Assembly: GCA_017394565.1 (NCBI GenBank)
Contig: JAFPXW010000278.1
Location: 1 to 9,846 of the forward strand
DNA length: 9,846 nt
Reading direction: 5' to 3'
Origin: Oscillospiraceae bacterium
GTDB lineage: Bacteria; Bacillota; Clostridia; Oscillospirales; Ruminococcaceae
The translations under genes were made by a program, and so were the position numbers. A model generated the notes under the pieces. That model saw only the letters and a program-made list of their open reading frames with translations. It was not told where the DNA came from and searched no databases. The stretch's first letter is position 1. Each line of letters begins with the position of its first letter. This document shows, piece after piece, positions 1 through 4,727 of this stretch.

Positions 1-180
1 TGTGCAGATTTTTGAGCAGAATTTCTGCGCAGACAAGGAGAGGAAACGCAGGTGGGCTGTCGCCCAGCAAGTTTTCTCGACGCAGTATGCGTAAAATTCT
101 GCCAAAAAGATGCGTTTTAGGCTTAGTGTCAACACGCCCTAATTATTATCACGCTGCAGAACCGGTCAGAAAATCGTATA
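1..180. other. Gene-free left edge with nested inverted repeats
   Basis: I see no convincing gene here. The stretch is rich in pairing segments. GCAGAATTT at 16-24 is complementary to 94-102, and with one bulge the pairing continues through 26-31 and 88-93. Inside that lies a TGGGC/GCCCA hairpin (53-57 with 62-66). A second hairpin spans 117-142 (TTAGG/CCTAA outside, GTG/CAC inside with a TCAA loop). The segment ends near 142 in GTGTCAACACGCCCTAA, which resembles the terminal repeat of some insertion sequences or their short non-autonomous derivatives; that is an impression from memory, not a match I can prove. A frame open from position 2 to 94 would encode a basic peptide and could be the tail of a gene cut by the window edge. 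Confidence 0.35.
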
Positions 181-182
181 AA

Positions 183-213
183 AACGGTGCATGAACCTCC
201 TTCATGCACCGTT
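183..213. terminator. Bidirectional hairpin terminator after regulator 1
   Basis: A perfect 13-bp stem (183-195 pairs with 201-213) closes a 5-base CCTCC loop. On the plus strand it is followed by C and six T. On the minus strand it is followed by TTTTATA. It lies 18 bases past the stop codon of the minus-strand regulator 1, so it most likely ends that transcript. The better T-tract is on the plus strand, so it may also stop transcription coming from the left of the window. Confidence 0.8.
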
Positions 214-231
214 CTTTTTTCCCATTCACCC

Positions 232-2409
232 TCAGTGCGCATTCGTCCGGAATTCCGTTGTGGTCAGTCCGGTTTCCTTCTTGAATGCGGTCATGAAGTG
301 ATACATATTCGGGTAGCCGCACTGCTCGGCGATGACCTTGACATTCATGTCTGTCTGACGCAGCAGCTTCATCGCGTGGCTCATCCGCAGGTGGATCAGA
401 TCCGAATGGAACGGCACGCCGAAATGCTGCTTGTAGATGCGGCGGAAATAGCTCACGCTGATCTGCATGGCCCGCGCGATATGTTCCTGCGACCACTCAC
501 CGGAGGGCAGGCGGATGATCTGCCGCCGGGTTTCCTCCAGCTGCTGCGCAAAGCCGCCTTTCACCGTCGGCGGGATCAGGCTGTGATGCAGATGGGATTC
601 GATCAGGCGCTCCAGCGATTCGTGGATCACGCCTTCTTCCGGGCGGAACAGATCGTAATACATCCGGATCACCGGCTTTTCGAGGTGGCGGTCACGCTGA
701 CGCACCAGGTCAATGAACGCATCGAACCGCAGCACCCATTCCTCACAGCAGCGTTCCAGATCCAGCCGCGCCGGAAGCGGCAGCATCACGCCGAAGACGT
801 TCTGGTTGTAGCGGAAGCACAGCTCCGATTCGGAGCAATTCATTTGCAGCGCGTTCGCCACGAATAGTTCCGGTGTCAGGCTCATGCAATTCGTCGGTGT
901 CTGCACCCACTGGATCTCCAGCAGGATGCAGGCGTACTTCCGCATCGGGATGAGCTTTCCGGAGAGTCCCTTGAGGTTGAGCATCCCCGTCATGCGGTCG
1001 CGGTGGGACAGCTGCTCCAGCCGCTGGTTGAGCTGGCGGTTCTGCGCCTTGATGTACTGCACGGAGATCGCATTGGAAATGGAGTCTCTCCAGCTGACAT
1101 ACAGGTCGTCGAATGCATACTGCCGCGGATCGGAGTATGTCGTCACGATGTAGCCGAACAGCATCGACGAGATGTGCAGGGGCGTTGCGATCATCAGCTG
1201 CGGGCCGTCGCTGCAGACGGTGGACGGCAGGAATTCCTCCGTGCGGAACGGCATCTGACCGTCAGACGTGCGGTCGCGGTGCCGGGAAACGAACAGACGC
1301 ATCTGCTCCGGGTATTCCTTCGGCTCGCGCATATCGCTCAGATCCTGGCGCACGCAGACATACAGGTCGTTCCAGTAGGGAACGAGGCTCGCCAGCTCGT
1401 TGATGCGTTCGCTGAGCTGTGTGAGGGATTCTGCGGATGCCATGCGGTTGATGTAGTCGGAGATCGCCCGTACATCGCGATATTCGCTGGCAACGATGTA
1501 TTTCTCGCGGATCTTCTCAAAGTATTCCTTGGTGGAGCGGTCGCAGCAGCCGCAGCTTCTGCCGTAGGAAACGCGCTGGGCGCGGACGAGGGGACGGTTT
1601 TTGCCGTCGATGCGGTTGAGCAGGGTGATGGCAGCGCAGCTTCCGAGTTCAAATTCCTTGCCGTCTACAGTCGTCAGCGACGGTTCCGTCAGCGTTGCAT
1701 TCGGGCCGCCGTCATATCCGGTGACAGCGATGTCCTCCGGCACGCGGATGCCGTGGCCAGCCAGCTGCTTGCAGAGTGCCGTCGCCATGAAGTCGCTGGT
1801 GCAGACGATGGCTTCCGGCATCTCGATGCGGCCGGCAGCGATGTCGTCCGCCAGCACCACCGGGCTGTTCACCCAGAAGTCGCCGTAGCGGTAGTTGTCC
1901 GTGGGGAGTCCGGCGCGTTCCATTGCCACGCGCCAGCCGGTCAGACGATCCTCGGCTTCGAGATTGCCCTGGGGACCGGTCAGGCAGAGGATGTTGCGGA
2001 ATCCGTGAACTTCGATCAGGTGTTCGGTGATCTCGCGGATGCAGTCGCACTGCGGAACTGTCACATTCAGGAACGGGGAACGATCATAACAGGTCGTGAC
2101 ACACGGGAAATCCAGTGTGTGCAGACCATCGAGAATGCGTTCAACGATGTGTTCGTCGTGAAATTTTCCGGCAGCAAAGATCAGACCTGCGAGGTCGGTC
2201 TGTGCGGCCAGACGGTAGATCTGTTCCTCAGCGAGAATATAGTCCGTCGGCATATCGACCTTCTGCATATTCGACGAACAGGTGAAAACGATGACATCAT
2301 ATCCAAAGACGCTGACCTGGCGATAGATCCCTTCGAGGTACAGCGGATCGAGTGTTTCGACAATGGCTGGCATGATGACACCGATCTTTTTGCGGTGTGT
2401 ATTTCTCAT
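232..2409 (-). CDS. Regulator 1: LacI-type sensor, GGDEF-like and AraC-type DNA-binding domains
   Basis: A 725-residue cytoplasmic transcription regulator. Residues about 8-285 read as a LacI/GalR-type periplasmic-binding-like sensor domain without the usual N-terminal DNA-binding helix; segments such as HGIRVPEDIAVTGYD are typical. A Cys-rich motif SCGCC (C286, C288, C289) closes it. Residues about 300-460 are a GAF-like or unassigned middle. DRMTGMLNLKGL (471-482) resembles the start of a GGDEF domain, but the signature is degenerate (RYNQNVF, 533-539), so cyclase activity is not expected. Residues about 624-722 are an AraC double helix-turn-helix (IAEQCGYPNMYHF). I chose ATG 2409 because GGAGG stands 8 bases upstream; a GTG at 2418 overlaps that site. 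It lies downstream of the pectate lyase on the same strand, with its own promoter. The ligand is probably a plant-cell-wall sugar, which is inference from context. Regulator 2 is a paralogue. Confidence 0.85.
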   Translation of the reverse strand: MRNTHRKKIGVIMPAIVETLDPLYLEGIYRQVSVFGYDVIVFTCSSNMQKVDMPTDYILAEEQIYRLAAQTDLAGLIFAAGKFHDEHIVERILDGLHTLDFPCVTTCYDRSPFLNVTVPQCDCIREITEHLIEVHGFRNILCLTGPQGNLEAEDRLTGWRVAMERAGLPTDNYRYGDFWVNSPVVLADDIAAGRIEMPEAIVCTSDFMATALCKQLAGHGIRVPEDIAVTGYDGGPNATLTEPSLTTVDGKEFELGSCAAITLLNRIDGKNRPLVRAQRVSYGRSCGCCDRSTKEYFEKIREKYIVASEYRDVRAISDYINRMASAESLTQLSERINELASLVPYWNDLYVCVRQDLSDMREPKEYPEQMRLFVSRHRDRTSDGQMPFRTEEFLPSTVCSDGPQLMIATPLHISSMLFGYIVTTYSDPRQYAFDDLYVSWRDSISNAISVQYIKAQNRQLNQRLEQLSHRDRMTGMLNLKGLSGKLIPMRKYACILLEIQWVQTPTNCMSLTPELFVANALQMNCSESELCFRYNQNVFGVMLPLPARLDLERCCEEWVLRFDAFIDLVRQRDRHLEKPVIRMYYDLFRPEEGVIHESLERLIESHLHHSLIPPTVKGGFAQQLEETRRQIIRLPSGEWSQEHIARAMQISVSYFRRIYKQHFGVPFHSDLIHLRMSHAMKLLRQTDMNVKVIAEQCGYPNMYHFMTAFKKETGLTTTEFRTNAH

Positions 2410-2447
2410 GATAGTCACCTCCGGAGCGAGTCGGGGTTCTTTTGCTT

Positions 2448-2476
2448 ATTATAATACAGATGGCAGGGCAGTTCAA
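2448..2476 (-). promoter_or_regulatory. Promoter of regulator 1
   Basis: On the minus strand, TTGAAC (2476-2471) and a perfect TATAAT (2453-2448) are separated by 17 bases, a standard vegetative sigma factor arrangement. The predicted transcript starts about 2440, some 30 bases before the ATG at 2409. Confidence 0.75.
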
Positions 2477-2522
2477 GTCGGATTTTGTTAATTTTCAAAT
2501 GTGCTTTGATACAAAATCTGAC
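2477..2522. promoter_or_regulatory. Candidate operator: inverted repeat beside the regulator 1 promoter
   Basis: GTCGGATTTTGT (2477-2488) and ACAAAATCTGAC (2511-2522) form a 12-base inverted repeat with one mismatch and a 22-base gap. The inner arm touches the -35 box. The outer arm contains, on the minus strand, CAGATTTTGTAT, which matches at 11 of 12 bases a site at the pectate lyase promoter (4530-4541). Binding by one of the two AraC-type regulators is inferred. Confidence 0.45.
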
Positions 2523-2541
2523 AAAAACAGCTTCGCAAAAA

Positions 2542-2561
2542 CCCCCTGTGTTTGCAGGGGG
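2542..2561 (-). terminator. Terminator of the pectate lyase transcript
   Basis: A 7-bp GC-rich stem (CCCCCTG 2542-2548 with CAGGGGG 2555-2561) with a 6-base loop is followed on the minus strand by five T (2541-2537). It lies about 65 bases past the lyase stop codon and upstream of the regulator 1 promoter, separating the two transcripts. Confidence 0.8.
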
Positions 2562-2564
2562 GAT

Positions 2565-2615
2565 GGAACTTGTCCGCACAAACTAAACGTGCGGCTTCCG
2601 GTGCGGACAGGTTCC
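2565..2615 (-). other. Long hairpin between lyase stop and terminator, with an alternative fold
   Basis: A 15-base stem with one G-U pair (2565-2579 with 2601-2615) has a 21-base loop. The loop carries a second copy of GTGCGG (2589-2594; first copy 2601-2606), and either copy can pair with CCGCAC at 2574-2579. Two mutually exclusive folds are therefore possible just before the T-tract terminator. It may protect the 3' end of the lyase messenger or modulate termination. Confidence 0.5.
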
Positions 2616-2625
2616 TGATTGCGTC

Positions 2626-4023
2626 TTACTGCTTGTTCAAGAGGCTTCTCTTGAGGAGGCTCAGGTCAAAAATGTCGATCTGACCGTCCTTGCAGACATC
2701 CGCAGCATTTGCGTTAGCAATGTGCGTGTCCGGTACGGCAAGAAGCCATTTCTGAAGCAGGATCACATCTGTCAGGTCAAAGCTGCCGTCGGCATTGAGA
2801 TCGCCGTCGATGCTGGCAGGTGCATCGGTGGGCTCTGTCGTCGGTGCTTCCGTGGTGTCAGGCTCCGTGGTAGGTGCTTCGGTAGGGGCTGTGGTCGGTT
2901 CTGTCGGCACTTCGGTCGGAAGCTCCGGCAGACCGGCGGTATCGGTTTTCATGCGTCCTGCGTAAGCCATGACCGTTGCCTTGGCTTCGTCAGGTGTCTG
3001 GACGGTGTAGGCGTACATCGTCTGGTCGAAATTATCATACCCATCGCCGCCGTCGATCAGATTCGGCACTGTGACCGATTCCATGCGGCTTTCCGCGATC
3101 CTGTAGGCAAGGCCTTCATCCGGCAGGCAGTTATCAAACTTGTCACCGAAGGACTTGATGGTACCGGAGTACTGATCCTTGCCCATGTTGATCGCATACA
3201 AGGGGGAATGCGTCTGTTCAAAATAGTTGTTTTCCGAGAAGATCTTGGAATTATACGAAGCGCAGATGCCGTATTCGCCGTTCGCGAGGAAGTAGTTATT
3301 ATAGGAGTGAACGTGTGCATTGCGGACACGCGGATTGCGGGATTCGGTGTGGTCGAACCAGTTGTGGTGGTAGGTGATGTGATCCTGGAACTGATCCGCC
3401 TTGCCGCCGACGAGGGACGTCTTGTGGCAGTTTTTGTAGACATTATAGGAAACGGTCACATATTCCGACCACTTCATATCGGTCGAACCGTCGCCGTCTG
3501 CCTTGTCTGCATCGACGTGGCCATTGCCGGCGAAGGCATTATAGCCGCTTTCGATGGTGTTGTTATGCACCCAGATATGCTCGGTGTGGATGTCGGCGTT
3601 ACCGGTCATAGCGATGCCGTCGTCGGGGTATTTGCCGAGCCACAGATTGCGGAATTCGCAGCTGGTGCAGCGCTTCATCTCGATGCCCCATTCGATGAGG
3701 TCTGTGTCCGGGCCGATGCCCTCGACCGTGACATTGGAGCTGTTCTGGAGATAGAGCATATTCGAGCCGTCATTGTGGCTGCCGTCGTTGGCAACGGTCC
3801 CGGAAGGAACATCGAGCTTTCCGACGAAACGGAAGACAACATTTTTCGGCTTGCCGCTGAAGAAAATGTTATACAGTCCGACCTTGCCGTTGTAGGTGAT
3901 GGTGTCCTTGTTCTCGTTGGTGACGTAGATGACATCCACGTCCGGTTTCAGCGTGCCGTCATCCATGTAGCCGCCGATGTCGGAGAAGTTGTCGTGTGCA
4001 TAGCCGGTGCGGTCGTAAGCCAT
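2626..4023 (-). CDS. Pectate lyase (PL1 type) catalytic part with C-terminal type I dockerin, downstream of a frameshift
   Basis: This frame encodes the catalytic and cellulosome-attachment parts of a secreted pectate lyase, which cleaves polygalacturonate by calcium-dependent beta-elimination. ESRNPRVR and the following HVHSYNNYF match the PL1 active-site strand: R229 and R234 of this frame correspond to the PelC arginine pair, and K201 in HKTSLVG to its lysine. An Asp-rich stretch (171-182) probably binds calcium. A Pro/Thr/Glu linker (about 369-403) leads to a type I dockerin (404-465) with two calcium loops, DLNADGSFDLTD and DVCKDGQIDIFD, which would dock onto a cohesin scaffoldin. The ATG at 4023 has no convincing ribosome site; the frame is open back to 4059 and continues the N-terminal part at 3959-4387. 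Rejoined, the protein is 586 residues. A terminator follows. Confidence 0.85.
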   Translation of the reverse strand: MAYDRTGYAHDNFSDIGGYMDDGTLKPDVDVIYVTNENKDTITYNGKVGLYNIFFSGKPKNVVFRFVGKLDVPSGTVANDGSHNDGSNMLYLQNSSNVTVEGIGPDTDLIEWGIEMKRCTSCEFRNLWLGKYPDDGIAMTGNADIHTEHIWVHNNTIESGYNAFAGNGHVDADKADGDGSTDMKWSEYVTVSYNVYKNCHKTSLVGGKADQFQDHITYHHNWFDHTESRNPRVRNAHVHSYNNYFLANGEYGICASYNSKIFSENNYFEQTHSPLYAINMGKDQYSGTIKSFGDKFDNCLPDEGLAYRIAESRMESVTVPNLIDGGDGYDNFDQTMYAYTVQTPDEAKATVMAYAGRMKTDTAGLPELPTEVPTEPTTAPTEAPTTEPDTTEAPTTEPTDAPASIDGDLNADGSFDLTDVILLQKWLLAVPDTHIANANAADVCKDGQIDIFDLSLLKRSLLNKQ

Positions 4024-4387
4024 GGTGCGGACGCTGCATTCCGCCAGACCTGCCGAACCCTACACGCAGGATATAATCGGTGTTCCCCTTGAGTCCCGGC
4101 ACGTCAACGCGCGTACCGCGGATGAGTTCAGCATCGACGGGTGTGAAGTCGCTGCTGCCGGCCGGCGCATAGCTGACCTTGACATCCGAACCGATGGCAT
4201 TGGCATCCCATACAGCGTATGCGGACTCGAACCAGCCGCCGTATTCCGTGAGTTTGGAATCCGATGCGTCTGCTGCGGATACGATGGAGAGCGTCTGTGC
4301 TTCCGGTGCGGCGAAGCCTGTCAGCGGCGCCGCCGCGAGAATTCCGCAAGCAAGCAGAGCAATCCACTTTCTGGTACTTTTCTTCAT
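3959..4387 (-). CDS. N-terminal part of the pectate lyase (signal peptide and FN3-like domain), frameshifted
   Basis: This frame begins the same lyase gene. ATG 4387 is the start because GGGAGG stands 8 bases upstream; the TTG at 4393 is too close to it. Residues 1 to about 28 are a signal peptide: basic MKKSTRK, a hydrophobic core, then an Ala-rich cleavage region. The next part, with GGWFESAYAVW and VPGLKGNTDYILRV, looks like the FN3-like module that precedes many clostridial and Bacteroidetes pectate lyases. After YILRVG the frame turns to a sequence unlike any lyase and stops at 3959. Removing one C from the CCC at 4058-4060 joins it to SAGLAECSVRTMAYDRTGYAH and the rest of the enzyme. 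As written, this piece would yield a secreted fragment with no catalytic domain. It is either a real mutation or a sequencing error. Confidence 0.8.
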   Translation of the reverse strand: MKKSTRKWIALLACGILAAAPLTGFAAPEAQTLSIVSAADASDSKLTEYGGWFESAYAVWDANAIGSDVKVSYAPAGSSDFTPVDAELIRGTRVDVPGLKGNTDYILRVGFGRSGGMQRPHHGLRPHRLCTRQLLRHRRLHG

Positions 4388-4413
4388 GTTCAATTCCTCC
4401 CTAAATTATGTGT

Positions 4414-4473
4414 TGGGCGTTCCTCTTTTCTCCGGACGGTTTCTTTTTTATCGTATCTGTTGAAATCCGCCCA
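4414..4473 (-). other. Possible structured 5' leader of the pectate lyase messenger
   Basis: Between the predicted transcript start (about 4495) and the ATG lie about 108 bases, long for a simple leader. TGGGCG (4414-4419) can pair with CGCCCA (4468-4473), enclosing a purine-rich 48-base stretch on the transcript. I recognise no known riboswitch class. Confidence 0.25.
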
Positions 4474-4501
4474 GATATTCTATCTCTTGTGGACTGATTC
4501 T

Positions 4502-4530
4502 ATTATAAATCAACATACGCAAAGTTACAA
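4502..4530 (-). promoter_or_regulatory. Promoter of the pectate lyase
   Basis: On the minus strand, TATAAT (4507-4502) lies 17 bases after TTGTAA (4530-4525), a 4-of-6 match to the -35 consensus. A weak -35 with a perfect -10 is usual for activator-dependent promoters, and direct repeats lie immediately upstream. Confidence 0.65.
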
Positions 4531-4568
4531 TTCAAAATCTGGCACAAGATATTCAAAATTCAGCACAA
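4530..4568. repeat. Tandem direct repeat, candidate AraC-type activator site
   Basis: Two 18-base copies begin at 4530 and 4551 (ATTCAAAATCTGGCACAA and ATTCAAAATTCAGCACAA), identical at 15 of 18 positions with a 21-base period, about two helical turns. The first copy reaches the -35 box of the lyase promoter. AraC-family proteins commonly activate from tandem direct half-sites in this position, so one of the two flanking regulators is the natural candidate. The same core (CAAAATCTG) recurs upstream of regulator 1 at 2512-2520. Confidence 0.55.
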
Positions 4569-4624
4569 ATGTGTAATTTTAAGCTTAGATTATACATTCC
4601 GGAAACCTGATAGATTTGTTCCGC

Positions 4625-4641
4625 TACAGAATGTACAGAAT
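4625..4641. repeat. Short direct repeat upstream of the regulator 2 promoter
   Basis: TACAGAAT occurs at 4625-4632 and 4634-4641, a 9-base period, ending 15 bases before the -35 box. It may be a regulatory site or chance in AT-rich DNA. Confidence 0.25.
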
Positions 4642-4656
4642 TTATCACTTTTGCGA

Positions 4657-4685
4657 TTGCCAAACTGGTCAGAACGTGTTATAAT
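4657..4685 (+). promoter_or_regulatory. Promoter of regulator 2
   Basis: TTGCCA (4657-4662) and a perfect TATAAT (4680-4685) are 17 bases apart. The predicted start, about 4692, leaves a leader of about 36 bases with GGAGG at 4715-4719 before the ATG. It fires divergently from the lyase promoter; the rest of the 4388-4727 gap is AT-rich and holds no gene I can see. Confidence 0.75.
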
Positions 4686-4727
4686 AGAAATAGCCAATAC
4701 AAGAATTTTGACTCGGAGGTGACAAAA

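Noticed and set aside
2..94. Short open frame ending TAA at the left edge as a real gene tail
   Set aside because: The peptide is basic and unrecognised, and the same bases form nested inverted repeats; not enough to call a gene.
1003..2454. A 483-codon plus-strand frame opposite regulator 1
   Set aside because: Shadow frame in GC-rich DNA; it runs through the regulator promoter and lacks recognisable protein motifs.
4050..4065. Programmed ribosomal frameshifting in the lyase
   Set aside because: I see no slippery heptamer and no strong stimulatory hairpin; a one-base indel in a short C run is simpler.
2722..4092. A 456-codon plus-strand frame opposite the pectate lyase
   Set aside because: The minus strand carries the PL1 active site and dockerin; the antisense product is a repetitive Val/Ile/Gly-rich shadow.
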